The notes under the pieces were generated by a model. The model saw nothing but the letters and a program-made list of their open reading frames with translations. It had not been told where the DNA came from and did not search any database. Below are positions 55,035 to 64,000 of a DNA stretch of 64,000 nucleotides, one piece after another. The stretch spans positions 1 through 64,000 of the forward strand of contig NZ_AMSS01000066.1 in the NCBI RefSeq assembly GCF_000313935.1. Direction: 5' to 3'. A program made the position numbers and the translations under genes. This stretch comes from Acinetobacter sp. WC-141 (GTDB lineage Bacteria > Pseudomonadota > Gammaproteobacteria > Pseudomonadales > Moraxellaceae). Each line of letters begins with the position of its first letter. The stretch's first letter is position 1.

Positions 55035-56534
55035 ATGTCTGTTTCTTTTCAAGAACTCAATCCAGCCGAGATTGATGCACAGTGGTCTAAACAGCCTTTT
55101 CAGGGCTTTAGTTTAGACAACCGTAAGGTTGAGTCAGGCCAAATCTTTATTGCTTTGACAAGTTATAGCCAGCCTGAAAAAACGCGTACATTTGCTGAAG
55201 CAGCTTTAGCAAATGGAGCGTTGGCTATTATTAGCGAAACCGAATTAGGTGTTGCAAATGAATGGGTATGCCCTGATGTACGTCAGCGCATGGGCGAATG
55301 GCAAGAGCGTTATTTACAACATATAGATCCTGTTACACCAGCACGTCTTGTTGCAGTAACAGGCACAAACGGTAAAACGACGATTTCACGTTTAGTTGCT
55401 GAATTAATTAGTTCACAACAACAGCGCTGTGCCGTGATGGGCACAACAGGTAATGGTATTTTGCCTGACTTAACGCCATCAACTCATACTACGCTCGATG
55501 CTTTACAACTACAAAATGCATTACATGATTATGCTAAACAAGGTGCAACTTTTGCTTCTTTGGAAGCAAGCTCACATGGCTTAGAGCAAGGTCGTTTAAA
55601 TGGTTGTGCGATTGAAATTGCTGTTTATAGTAATTTGAGCCGTGATCATCTTGATTATCATGGCACTTTAGAGGCATACGCAGAAGCAAAGGCGCTTTTA
55701 TTCCGTTTCAACTCTCTAAAAGTAGCTGTTATTAATCTTGATGACGAACATGCTGCGCTAATGATAAATGCAGCAAAACAAAATTCTGCTCAGCCAAAGA
55801 TTCTGACGTATTCGCTTACTCAAAATACGGCTGATTATTATATTAGTGATCTAAGTTACAGTTTGGCAGGGGCGACTTTTAATTTAGTCAGCCCGCAAGG
55901 TTCTTTTGCTGTTCAAAGTCCATTATTGGGGCATTTCAATGTTGAAAACCTGATTGCAGCACTTATTGCTGCTGAGCAAGCAGGTTTTGATTTAGAAGCT
56001 TTAGTTACTTTTGTTCCTAAGCTTATTGGTGCGCCAGGACGAATGCAGGTTATTCGTGATGGTGAGCGTTTATTTGTTGTAGATTATGCACATACACCTG
56101 ATGCGTTGATTCAGGTGCTCAAAACTTTAAAACGACATGTTTCTAATCAGCTTTGGGCAGTATTCGGATGTGGTGGGGACCGTGACCGTGGTAAACGTCC
56201 ACTCATGACTCAAGCAGCTTTGGATGGGGCGAATCCGATTATTCTGACTTCAGATAATCCAAGAACTGAAGATCCCGAACAAATTTTTGCTGATATGAAG
56301 CAAGGAATTGATTTCTCTGGACATCGCATGCAGGAAATTCATGATCGCCGTGAAGCAATTAAGTTTGTTGCACAGCAAGCTCAAGCTGGTGATATTGTGG
56401 TTATTGCTGGTAAAGGCCATGAAAATTATCAAGAAATTAATGGTGTGCGCCACTGGTTTGATGATGCTGTCGAAGTACAATCAGCAATTGCTGCACAGCA
56501 CCATACCGTAGATGCTGCTTACCCTGCACAATAG
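55035..56534 (+). CDS. murE: UDP-MurNAc-tripeptide synthetase MurE
   Basis: A 499-aa cytoplasmic ligase adding the third peptide residue. ATP loop VTGTNGKTTISRLV (about 113-126), the central domain and the DNPRTEDPEQI motif identify the meso-diaminopimelate-specific form. murF follows after 8 bases. Confidence 0.96.
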   Translation: MSVSFQELNPAEIDAQWSKQPFQGFSLDNRKVESGQIFIALTSYSQPEKTRTFAEAALANGALAIISETELGVANEWVCPDVRQRMGEWQERYLQHIDPVTPARLVAVTGTNGKTTISRLVAELISSQQQRCAVMGTTGNGILPDLTPSTHTTLDALQLQNALHDYAKQGATFASLEASSHGLEQGRLNGCAIEIAVYSNLSRDHLDYHGTLEAYAEAKALLFRFNSLKVAVINLDDEHAALMINAAKQNSAQPKILTYSLTQNTADYYISDLSYSLAGATFNLVSPQGSFAVQSPLLGHFNVENLIAALIAAEQAGFDLEALVTFVPKLIGAPGRMQVIRDGERLFVVDYAHTPDALIQVLKTLKRHVSNQLWAVFGCGGDRDRGKRPLMTQAALDGANPIILTSDNPRTEDPEQIFADMKQGIDFSGHRMQEIHDRREAIKFVAQQAQAGDIVVIAGKGHENYQEINGVRHWFDDAVEVQSAIAAQHHTVDAAYPAQ

Positions 56535-56542
56535 GATTATTT

Positions 56543-57943
56543 ATGCATACTTCAACCACCAGTACCGTGCCTTTGGAACCGTGGACAGCTCAACAATTAC
56601 AACAGGCAACGCAGGGCTATTGGCATAAAGACCAAATCCCTCAAACTGAAATTAAACGTATTTTGACGGATTCACGTCATGCAGAAACTGGGGATGCCTT
56701 TTTAGCACTTAAGGGTGAACGTTTTGATGCACACAACTTTGTAGCTCAGGTTGCAGCGAATGGTTGTCAAATCGCAATTGTTGAACGCCCTTTAGATGTC
56801 GATATTGCACAGTTGGTTGTTGCCGACACTCGCTTGGCTTTGGGGCAACTCGGCGCTTATCGTCGTGAGCAAAACACACAGTTAAAAGTGATTGCTTTAA
56901 CAGGCAGTAGCGGTAAAACCACAACTAAAGAAATGTTGGGAAGTATATTATCGCGCTTAGCTCCGACATTAATCACTCGTGGTAATTTAAATAATGACCT
57001 TGGTGTACCCATGATGTTGCTAGAGCTTCGCAAGGAACATCAATATGCGGTGATGGAATTGGGTGCAAGCCATCAAGGTGAAATTGACTATACTTCTAAA
57101 TTAGTTCAGCCGCATGTTGCAGGCATTTTGAATATTGGGACTGCTCATTTAGGTGAGTTTGGCGGGCGTGAAGGTATTTGCCGCGCTAAATCGGAAATTT
57201 ATCGTCATATTTTGCCAGATGGCGTTGCAATCGTTCCGCAACAAGATGACTTCACTGCTGAGATTCTTGAAGCTGCAAAAGCGCATCGTATTTCTACATT
57301 TGGTGTAGGTGGCGATGTGTATGCAACAGATATTGAATTATTGCCTCAATCAACAAATTTTATTCTACATACGCCTCAAGGCAGCAGTGCAGTTAAGCTC
57401 CCTTTTGCCGGTGAGCATAATGTTCAAAATGCAACTGCGGCTGTAGCCTTTGCCTTAGCGCTTGGGATTGGGCTTGAAGATATTGTTCAAGGCTTAGAGC
57501 AAGCTCAGGGTGCTAAAGGGCGTCTGAACTTTATTCAAAAATCTCCTTACTTATTTATTGATGATACTTACAACGCCAATCCAAGTTCTATGCGCGCTGC
57601 TGCACAAGTATTGTTGCAGCAACAAGGCATAAAAGTGATGGTCATGGGTGATATTGGTGAGTTGGGAGATAGCAGTTGGCAAGAACATCACGATTTAGGC
57701 CGTGATCTTGCCGGGCTTCCTTTAGATCATATTATTGCAGTTGGGCAGTTTGCTTCAGCCGCTCTCGAGGGTGCAGACTCTCATTCCAATAAAGTGAAAG
57801 CATTTCAGACACAAGCTGAGGCGCTTCCATTTCTAATCAATCTAATCCAAACACATCAACCACAGTCCATGAGTTTCCTGTTTAAAGGTTCTCGCTTTAC
57901 ACATATGGAAACGTTGATGGCTGATTTGATGGAGAAACTTTAA
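56543..57943 (+). CDS. murF: UDP-MurNAc-pentapeptide synthetase MurF
   Basis: A 466-aa ligase adding D-Ala-D-Ala. ATP loop LTGSSGKTTTKEMLG (about 125-139), ELGASHQGEIDY, and DDTYNANPSSMRAA are typical of MurF. The stop is directly followed by the mraY ATG with no spacer, implying translational coupling. Confidence 0.96.
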   Translation: MHTSTTSTVPLEPWTAQQLQQATQGYWHKDQIPQTEIKRILTDSRHAETGDAFLALKGERFDAHNFVAQVAANGCQIAIVERPLDVDIAQLVVADTRLALGQLGAYRREQNTQLKVIALTGSSGKTTTKEMLGSILSRLAPTLITRGNLNNDLGVPMMLLELRKEHQYAVMELGASHQGEIDYTSKLVQPHVAGILNIGTAHLGEFGGREGICRAKSEIYRHILPDGVAIVPQQDDFTAEILEAAKAHRISTFGVGGDVYATDIELLPQSTNFILHTPQGSSAVKLPFAGEHNVQNATAAVAFALALGIGLEDIVQGLEQAQGAKGRLNFIQKSPYLFIDDTYNANPSSMRAAAQVLLQQQGIKVMVMGDIGELGDSSWQEHHDLGRDLAGLPLDHIIAVGQFASAALEGADSHSNKVKAFQTQAEALPFLINLIQTHQPQSMSFLFKGSRFTHMETLMADLMEKL

Positions 57944-59062
57944 ATGCTGTTATGGTTGTTTGAACAACTTGCGGGCTATCACAGTTCGTTTCAGGTCGTT
58001 CGTTATTTAACATTACGTTCTTTACTCAGTGTATTAACTTCACTGACCATTGGTTTGGTCCTCGGACCGATCATGATTCGTAAATTACAAGCGTTAAAGT
58101 ACGGTCAGGCAGTAAGTTCATTTGCTCCTGAGAATCATGCTAAAAAGATGGGTACACCAACCATGGGCGGGATTTTAATTCTGCTTTCAATTGGTATTAG
58201 TACTTTACTTTGGGCGGATTTATCTAACCCTTATGTCTGGATTGTGCTTGGTGTAATGGTCGTGTTCGGTGCCGTGGGCTGGGCCGATGACTGGATTAAA
58301 ATTCGCTATAAAGACAATGCAGGTTTACCTGCCCGTAAGAAGTTTTTCTGGACCTCTGTTGCATCACTTGGTGCCGGTATTGCTTTATATTTAATTGCGA
58401 CCCAACAATCTAATGAAGCTTACACGGCAAACATGCTGGATTTATTGATTCCATTCTTTAAGAATCTTTCAATTCCACTCTCAATTGTTCCGTTAGGCTT
58501 GGCTTTTATTGTATTTACTTATCTGGTCATTAATGGTGCCTCTAACGCGGTTAACTTAACTGATGGTTTAGATGGTTTAGCAATCATGCCGGTTGTAATG
58601 GTGGCCACTGGTCTAGGTGTATTTGCTTACTTGTCAGGTGACATTCGTTTTGCTAACTATTTGCATATTCCATATGTGAAATATACCTCTGAGCTTGTTG
58701 TGATCTGTTCTGCCATGATTGGTGCAGGTTTGGCATTTCTTTGGTATAACGCACATCCTGCTCAAATCTTTATGGGTGATGTTGGCGCGTTAGCTTTAGG
58801 TGCGATGCTGGGAACAATTGCTGTTATGGTACGCCAAGAAATCGTATTTGCGATTATGGGTGGTGTGTTTGTAATGGAGGCAGTATCAGTATTCCTGCAA
58901 ATTGGATCGCTACGGATGCGCAATAAACGCGTGTTCTTAATGGCGCCGTTGCATCATCACTATGAAAAGCAGGGCTGGAAAGAAACCCAAGTTGTGATCC
59001 GTTTTTGGATTATTACAATTATATTAGTAGTTTTAGGTCTAATGACTTTAAAATTGCGTTAA
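57944..59062 (+). CDS. mraY: Phospho-MurNAc-pentapeptide transferase MraY
   Basis: A 372-aa inner-membrane enzyme that makes lipid I, with ten membrane helices. Catalytic landmarks: [14 protein letters not shown] (Asp pair), [15 protein letters not shown], and [14 protein letters not shown]. The cluster ends here: murD, ftsW and murG, which follow mraY in E. coli, are absent. A terminator follows within 25 bases. Confidence 0.97.
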   Translation: MLLWLFEQLAGYHSSFQVVRYLTLRSLLSVLTSLTIGLVLGPIMIRKLQALKYGQAVSSFAPENHAKKMGTPTMGGILILLSIGISTLLWADLSNPYVWIVLGVMVVFGAVGWADDWIKIRYKDNAGLPARKKFFWTSVASLGAGIALYLIATQQSNEAYTANMLDLLIPFFKNLSIPLSIVPLGLAFIVFTYLVINGASNAVNLTDGLDGLAIMPVVMVATGLGVFAYLSGDIRFANYLHIPYVKYTSELVVICSAMIGAGLAFLWYNAHPAQIFMGDVGALALGAMLGTIAVMVRQEIVFAIMGGVFVMEAVSVFLQIGSLRMRNKRVFLMAPLHHHYEKQGWKETQVVIRFWIITIILVVLGLMTLKLR

Positions 59063-59076
59063 GAAAGGTTTTAACT

Positions 59077-59103
59077 AGAGCCGGCATTGCCGGCTTTTTT
59101 ATT
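59077..59103 (+). terminator. Terminator of the mraY cluster
   Basis: AGCCGGC pairs with GCCGGCT around ATT, followed by TTTTTATT. Confidence 0.85.
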
Positions 59104-59114
59104 GAGAGAAAAAC

Positions 59115-59933
59115 ATGAGCGTATTGATGTGTCCTGTTTGCCGTCAGCCTTTAGATCTAATGGATAAAACTTGGCGATGCGAAAAAGGACATAGTTATGA
59201 TGTCGCTAAACAAGGTTATGTGAACTTACATGTTGTGCAGCATAAACATAGTAAAAATCCTGGAGACACACCAGAGTCAGTCGACGCGCGACGAGCTTTC
59301 TTACAAGGGGGGTATTATCAGCCTTTACAACATGCTGTAGTCGCTTTGTTAAAACAGCTAGGCGTAAAAACTGTACTTGATATTGGGTGTGGCGAAGGCT
59401 ATTACACAAGTGCCATGCAGCAAGTCGTTAAGCAATGTGTCGGTGTTGATATCGCAAAAAATGCAGTACAGCGTGCAGCAAAGCTTAATGCTGAAGTAAC
59501 TTGGGTTGTGGGAACAGGAGCGACTTTACCTGTGCTTAATCAAAGCATGGATGCATGTACCAGTCTGTTCAGCCCAATTCCACAAGCAGAAATTGCACGT
59601 GTTTTAAAAAATGAAGGCTATTTAATTGTCGTCACGCCAGCCTCTGAACATTTGTATGCAATGCGTGAGGCTTTATTTGAGCAGGTTAACCCTCACACAC
59701 CAGAAAAGTTTGTAGAGCAGTTACAAGATTTGTTTGAACTCAGGCAAGAGCAAATTATTAATGCACCCTTTGTGCTTGATCAACAGGCCTTAAAAAATCT
59801 GATTGCTATGACGCCTTATGCGTATAAAGCTTCTCCTGAGCGCCGTTCGCAGTTAGAGCAGCAGTCACAATTAGAAGTAACGGCATCTTTTCAAATTTAT
59901 GTCTTTCAGAAACGCACAAAAGAAACCATTTAA
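59115..59933 (+). CDS. rlmA: 23S rRNA (guanine-N1)-methyltransferase RlmA
   Basis: A 272-aa methyltransferase of the RlmA/TlrB group acting on 23S rRNA helix 35 (G745 in E. coli). The N-terminal zinc site CPVCRQPLDL followed by WRCEKGHSYDVAKQGYVNL is typical, and the SAM loop is VLDIGCGEGYYT (about 90-101). It is separate from the mraY cluster because of the terminator before it. Confidence 0.9.
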   Translation: MSVLMCPVCRQPLDLMDKTWRCEKGHSYDVAKQGYVNLHVVQHKHSKNPGDTPESVDARRAFLQGGYYQPLQHAVVALLKQLGVKTVLDIGCGEGYYTSAMQQVVKQCVGVDIAKNAVQRAAKLNAEVTWVVGTGATLPVLNQSMDACTSLFSPIPQAEIARVLKNEGYLIVVTPASEHLYAMREALFEQVNPHTPEKFVEQLQDLFELRQEQIINAPFVLDQQALKNLIAMTPYAYKASPERRSQLEQQSQLEVTASFQIYVFQKRTKETI

Positions 59934-59935
59934 CG

Positions 59936-60029
59936 ACCTATTTTTAAGAGCGCAAAAAAGAAGCCATCTGATGATCTGTTTTTAAGAGCGCAAAAAAAAG
60001 AAGCCATCATCAGATGGCTTCTTTTTTTG
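59936..60029. terminator. Repeat pair with terminator between rlmA and mrcA
   Basis: A unit of about 38 bases containing TTTTTAAGAGCGCAAAAAA and AGAAGCCATC occurs twice (59941 and 59979). The second unit's AAGAAGCCATC pairs with GATGGCTTCTT and a T-run follows to 60028. It is a bidirectional terminator for rlmA and mrcA with one duplicated arm. Confidence 0.7.
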
Positions 60030-62591
60030 CTATTCAATCTGATTAATCAGATTTTCTAGTTCATCTTTTTCTCGCTTCGGTGCGGTTTCCTGTGAAGGTC
60101 GCATGGTAGGAGGCGCAGCCTTAGATGGAATAATAATTTCTTCACCCGGTAAATCAGAGAAGTCATTGTCATTACTCAGTTTTGGTTGCGGAGGTGCTGG
60201 GCGATAGAGCGGACGCGCTAATGGTGGAGCCGCACGATAAGTTTTCTTATCGCCTACTTCAGTAACGGTTTGTTGTTTGTCACGAGAAATAGGGCCTTGA
60301 GCATCTTTATCTAAACGAACCCACGCTGCTGGCGTACCTTGCAATGCTTGACCCATAAAGTTAATCCAGATCGGTAATGCTGCAATACCACCATATTCAC
60401 GGCGGCCAAGCGTAGTCGGTTGGTCAAATCCAACCCATGCTACAGTCACTAACTTGCCGTTAAAGCCTGCAAACCATGCATCTTTTGCATCATTCGTAGT
60501 ACCTGTTTTACCACCTAAATCACTACGGCCAATTTTAAGCGCAGCACGACCTGTACCATGCTCAATTACATCACGCAAGATGTTCGCCATATCGTAAGCA
60601 GAGCTTGATTTTAAGATACGTTGAGCTTGGCGATATTGACTGTTGTTTTTATCAGTCTGTTTAAGATTGAGCTGCTGAGCGGCCTTTTCCTTCTGCTCTA
60701 CGTCTTTATTCGTAACTTCGATGACTTCATCATCAGTCGTTGTAGTTTTTTGCTCATCATCTGTTGTGTCAGGTGCATTAATACATGGAATGCATGCATA
60801 TTCTGGTTTGGCTTCATAAATGACTTTGCCATAAGCATCTTCAATACGTTGAATGAAATGCGGTTGCACGCGGTAACCGCCATTTGCAAATGTTGCATAA
60901 CCAGTTGCCATTTGAATTGGCAATACTTGAGGAGTACCTAAGGCAATGGTGTAGTTACGTGGAATTTGATCTTCTTGTAAACCAAAATCCATAAATAATT
61001 GGCGAGTACGTTCAATCCCTACAGTTTGTAGAAGTCTTACTGATACGGTATTACGAGACAAATATAAAGCACGACGTAATGGGATCATACCTAAGTAACG
61101 CCCATCAGAGTTTCGCGGTGTCCATTTGCCAATCGTAATTGGGCTATCATTCACCATGCTATACGGTGTCATACCTCTTTCTAATGCTAAAGCATAGAGG
61201 AAAGGCTTAATTGTAGAACCTGGTTGGCGCCAGCCTTGCAAGGCACGGTTAAATTTCGATTGATAGAAATTATAACCACCTACAATTGCTTCAATTGAAC
61301 CATCATTTGGGTTAATTGCAATAAGTTGACCTTGAACTTTTGGAACCTGAACTAAAGACCATGCTGTTTTTGCATCATTTGGACGTAAACGAACAATATC
61401 TTTAACTTTAACAATTTGAGAGGCACGGGAAGGGGCACCACCTACACTATTTGCATTGCGATAGGGACGGGCCCATGACATACCTGACCACTGTACAGTA
61501 ACTGTTGTGCCATCTTGCATTAATGCGTCAAAAGAGCTGCTATTTACCTTAGTGACTTGTGCAGGATAGGTGTTGGCATATGCTCTAAATTCACTTAATG
61601 GTTTGTCGTGCGCTTCTGCACCGCGCCAGCCATGACGACGGTCATAAGCTTCAAGGCCATCTTGCACAGATTTTTCTGCAATCGCTTGGCGTTTAGCATT
61701 GATGGTTGTATAGACTTTATAACCCGAGTCAATTGCTTGTTCGCCAAAATGCTTGACTAGTTCTGAACGAACCATTTCGCCTGCATACGGGTGAATATTA
61801 TTTAGTTCCCGATTGGGCATATTGAGGTTGATCGGTTCAGCTACAGCTTTTTGATATTCTGCTTGAGAGATATAACCCAGCTGTAACATACGACCTAAAA
61901 TCCAGTTACGGCGTTCAAGTGCACGTTCAGGATTAACCACAGGATTGTATTTAGACGGTGCTTTTGGCAAACCTGCAATCATTGCCATTTGAGCAATGCT
62001 GAGCTCATTAATGCTTTTGTTGTAATAAATTTTGGCTGCTGCTGCGATACCGTAGGCATTTTTTCCTAAGAAGATTTTGTTCACATAAAGACTGAGAATT
62101 TCTTCTTTAGTTAAATTCTGCTCAATTTTTCGAGCCAAAAAGATTTCGGTTATTTTACGTTTTAATGTTCTTTCTGGGCTCAAATAATAGTTCTTGGCAA
62201 CCTGCATGGTAATGGTTGAACCACCAGTTTGCACATCAGAACCAGTCACACTTTCACTTAAAGCACGCCCTAAACCTTTAAAACTGATCCCGCTATGTTC
62301 AAAGAAAGAAGAGTCTTCTGCTGCTAAAAATGCATGAATAAAAGCAGGAGGAATTTGTTTGTATTCAACCGGAATAGAAAGCTTACCACCATACTCTGCA
62401 ATCAGTTGATTATCTGATGTGTAGACCTGTAGTGGTTTTAAAAGCGGAGCTTTCTTTAGTGAACTCATTTCGGGGAGCGATGGGGCGATATAGAGATACA
62501 TGCCATAAAAGCCCATCGGAAGTGAGACTAAGATAATAATAATGATCAAAAAAATTGGACGCACGAAGCCCAAACTGGATAGCTTTTTCAT
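60030..62591 (-). CDS. mrcA: Bifunctional penicillin-binding protein 1A
   Basis: An 853-aa inner-membrane class A PBP. One membrane anchor (about 10-33) is followed by the GT51 glycosyltransferase (catalytic Glu in LAAEDSSFFEHSGISF and the QMAMIAGLPKAPSKYNP motif). An OB-like insert precedes the transpeptidase domain with GSTIKPF (SxxK), SRNTVS (SxN) and GGKTGTTND (KTG). The C-terminal tail is Pro/Lys-rich (PLYRPAPPQPKLS) and low-complexity. It is divergent from pilM, the usual arrangement in Pseudomonas and Acinetobacter. Confidence 0.95.
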   Translation of the reverse strand: MKKLSSLGFVRPIFLIIIIILVSLPMGFYGMYLYIAPSLPEMSSLKKAPLLKPLQVYTSDNQLIAEYGGKLSIPVEYKQIPPAFIHAFLAAEDSSFFEHSGISFKGLGRALSESVTGSDVQTGGSTITMQVAKNYYLSPERTLKRKITEIFLARKIEQNLTKEEILSLYVNKIFLGKNAYGIAAAAKIYYNKSINELSIAQMAMIAGLPKAPSKYNPVVNPERALERRNWILGRMLQLGYISQAEYQKAVAEPINLNMPNRELNNIHPYAGEMVRSELVKHFGEQAIDSGYKVYTTINAKRQAIAEKSVQDGLEAYDRRHGWRGAEAHDKPLSEFRAYANTYPAQVTKVNSSSFDALMQDGTTVTVQWSGMSWARPYRNANSVGGAPSRASQIVKVKDIVRLRPNDAKTAWSLVQVPKVQGQLIAINPNDGSIEAIVGGYNFYQSKFNRALQGWRQPGSTIKPFLYALALERGMTPYSMVNDSPITIGKWTPRNSDGRYLGMIPLRRALYLSRNTVSVRLLQTVGIERTRQLFMDFGLQEDQIPRNYTIALGTPQVLPIQMATGYATFANGGYRVQPHFIQRIEDAYGKVIYEAKPEYACIPCINAPDTTDDEQKTTTTDDEVIEVTNKDVEQKEKAAQQLNLKQTDKNNSQYRQAQRILKSSSAYDMANILRDVIEHGTGRAALKIGRSDLGGKTGTTNDAKDAWFAGFNGKLVTVAWVGFDQPTTLGRREYGGIAALPIWINFMGQALQGTPAAWVRLDKDAQGPISRDKQQTVTEVGDKKTYRAAPPLARPLYRPAPPQPKLSNDNDFSDLPGEEIIIPSKAAPPTMRPSQETAPKREKDELENLINQIE

Positions 62592-62752
62592 GATAAGTAA
62601 GCTTTAATAAGATCGAATACAAACTAATTGTGGTCAGTATAGCCTTTAGACATGCGGATTGTTAGATGAGATATTGTATCCGTGTAAAAATAAAGACCTA
62701 GATTATTGGTTTGTAATTTTTTTTGGGGATAAAAAAATAATAGGACAATAGT

Positions 62753-63811
62753 GTGCTCAGGTTATATCGTAAACCGAATAAGGGGTTAATGGGTGTCGAT
62801 ATTAGTTCGACTTCTGTTAAGTTGTTAGAGCTCTCTGTTAAGAACGGTAAATATTGGGTGGAAAGCTATGCTTTGATGCCTTTACCCGAGAACAGTGTAG
62901 TTGAGAAAAATATCTTGAATCCAGAGGCAGTTGCAGAAGCTTTGGAGCGGGCGATGAATTTAGCAAATCCCCAAACCAGTAACACTGCAATTGCTGTTCC
63001 AACATCGACGGTTATTCATAAAACCATCGAAATGGATGCGGATATGAATGATGATGAACGAGAAGTTCAGATTCGATTAGATGCGGAGCAGTATATACCG
63101 TTCCCTTTGGATGAAGTGAGTCTGGATTTTGAGGTTTTACCAGATCGACTGCCTAATCCAAATCGTGTAAATGTTCTTTTAGTGGCAACACGAACAGAAA
63201 ATGTTGAAACACGAGTAGAAGTACTGGAACTGGTGGATTTAACGCCTAAGCTTGCTGATGTCGAAAGTTATGCTGTCGAGCGTGCTTTTAGTGTATTTGC
63301 TGATAGTTTGCCCATGGGTGCAAATACTATTGGTATTTTAGATATCGGCCATACCATGACCACATTATCGGTTATGCAAAATGGCAAAATCATTTATACC
63401 CGTGAACAAGTCTTTGGTGGCAAACAGCTTACTTTGGAAATTCAAAGTCGTTATGGTTTGTCTTTAGAAGAAGCAGGACGAGCTAAAAAAGAGCGCTCTT
63501 TACCAGATGACTATGACATCGAAGTTTTAGAGCCATTTTTAGATGCGGTCGTGCAGCAAGCAGCCAGATCTCTACAATTTTTCTTCTCTTCCTCACAGTT
63601 CAATGAAATAGACCATATTTTACTAGCGGGCGGGAATGCCAATATTCCTGGGCTTGCCAAATTATTGCAGCAAAAACTTGGTTACCGTGTGACCATTGCC
63701 AATCCGTTTTTACAAATGGGTTTTTCTCCTCAAGTCGACATTCAAAAAATTGAAAATGATGCCTCATCATTAATGGTGGCGTGTGGCTTGGCTTTAAGGG
63801 GTTTTGATTAA
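62753..63811 (+). CDS. pilM: Type IV pilus assembly protein PilM
   Basis: A 352-aa actin-like ATPase at the cytoplasmic face of the type IV pilus machine. The start is GTG 62753 with AGGA 7 bases upstream. Landmarks are LMGVDISSTSVKLLELS (phosphate loop), TIGILDIGHTMTTLSVM and LLAGGNANIPGLAKLL. The stop overlaps the pilN start by one base, so pilMN are coupled. Confidence 0.95.
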   Translation: MLRLYRKPNKGLMGVDISSTSVKLLELSVKNGKYWVESYALMPLPENSVVEKNILNPEAVAEALERAMNLANPQTSNTAIAVPTSTVIHKTIEMDADMNDDEREVQIRLDAEQYIPFPLDEVSLDFEVLPDRLPNPNRVNVLLVATRTENVETRVEVLELVDLTPKLADVESYAVERAFSVFADSLPMGANTIGILDIGHTMTTLSVMQNGKIIYTREQVFGGKQLTLEIQSRYGLSLEEAGRAKKERSLPDDYDIEVLEPFLDAVVQQAARSLQFFFSSSQFNEIDHILLAGGNANIPGLAKLLQQKLGYRVTIANPFLQMGFSPQVDIQKIENDASSLMVACGLALRGFD

Positions 63812-64000
63812 TGGCAACAATTAATTTACTCCCTTGGCGTGATGAGCTTAGGGAGCAACGTAAAAAACAATTTATTATTTTATGTTTTGGGGTCGTTGTT
63901 TTGGGGATCACCACTGTATTTTCTGGGTGGTTTTATTTGAATCAAAAATTAAATGATCAAGAACAAGCTAATCAACTCATCACCAGTACAAATCAGGGGC
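63811..64000 (+). CDS. pilN: Type IV pilus protein PilN, 5' part (cut by window end)
   Basis: The frame opens at ATG 63811 inside the pilM stop and runs to the window end, about 63 codons. MATINLLPWRDELREQRKKQ is the conserved PilN N-terminus, including the NLLPWR motif that docks in PilM. A membrane helix follows (FIILCFGVVVLGITTVFSGW) and then a coiled coil begins. pilO, pilP and pilQ would be expected beyond the window. Confidence 0.93.
   Translation, partial: MATINLLPWRDELREQRKKQFIILCFGVVVLGITTVFSGWFYLNQKLNDQEQANQLITSTNQG

Noticed and set aside
59936-60029. Possible CRISPR array
   Set aside because: Only two units, no spacers of regular length, and the structure is a terminator; no cas genes are in the window.

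Overview
The window reads as a chromosomal segment of an Acinetobacter, most likely the A. baumannii/calcoaceticus complex. The evidence is the moderately AT-rich DNA, the ompR-envZ pair, the rsmH-ftsL-ftsI-murE-murF-mraY block that stops after mraY, the divergent mrcA/pilMN arrangement, dispersed his genes, a czcICBA-czcD locus, and tRNA-Glu genes beside gltX. Species assignment is inference; I could run no database search.

Layout. 1-3.3 kb is the end of a genomic island: a partial IS3-family element, a gene remnant the IS seems to have hit, a tiny zinc-knuckle ORF, and a P4-type tyrosine integrase next to the 3' end of tRNA-Ser(GGA). 3.5-11 kb holds kup, a proline-rich exported protein, a membrane-anchored endonuclease, a LysE exporter behind a 46-bp perfect palindrome, aqpZ, an AraC regulator and a sterol-desaturase-like protein. 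11-19 kb carries four histidine genes (hisF, hisA, hisH, hisB), all on the minus strand but interleaved with thrB, a cold-shock/DUF1294 protein, an EamA transporter with a divergent XRE-cupin regulator, a DEDDy exonuclease and a DUF805 protein. 19-25 kb has two tRNA-Phe genes, two acetyltransferases, an acetyl-CoA hydrolase/CoA-transferase and ompR-envZ.

25-36 kb contains tex, a SulP transporter fused to a beta-carbonic anhydrase, a short-chain dehydrogenase, metY, ettA, a Sel1-repeat protein and a lipoprotein. 36-43.6 kb is a heavy-metal efflux locus (czcI, czcC, czcB, czcA, czcD): CzcCBA should span the envelope and export Zn/Cd/Co, CzcD moves metal from cytoplasm to periplasm, and CzcI is a small His-rich exported protein. 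44-50 kb has an unrecognised 315-aa protein with a TTG start, three identical tRNA-Glu genes plus tRNA-Ala with strong promoters, an alpha/beta hydrolase, an amino-acid permease and gltX. 50.7 kb is an orphan sulfate-binding protein. 51.9-59 kb is the cell-wall/division cluster, followed by rlmA, mrcA (PBP1a) and the start of the type IV pilus pilMN operon, cut by the window end.

Most of the window is ordinary core genome. I found no CRISPR array, no complete prophage and no convincing new multi-gene system. The best leads are non-coding: the palindrome before the LysE gene, a nested hairpin element at 8.3 kb, twin operators at 15.0 kb, and an inverted repeat over the tRNA-Ala/Glu promoter. 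The unrecognised proteins at 0.6, 43.6 and 44.2 kb are the other leads.
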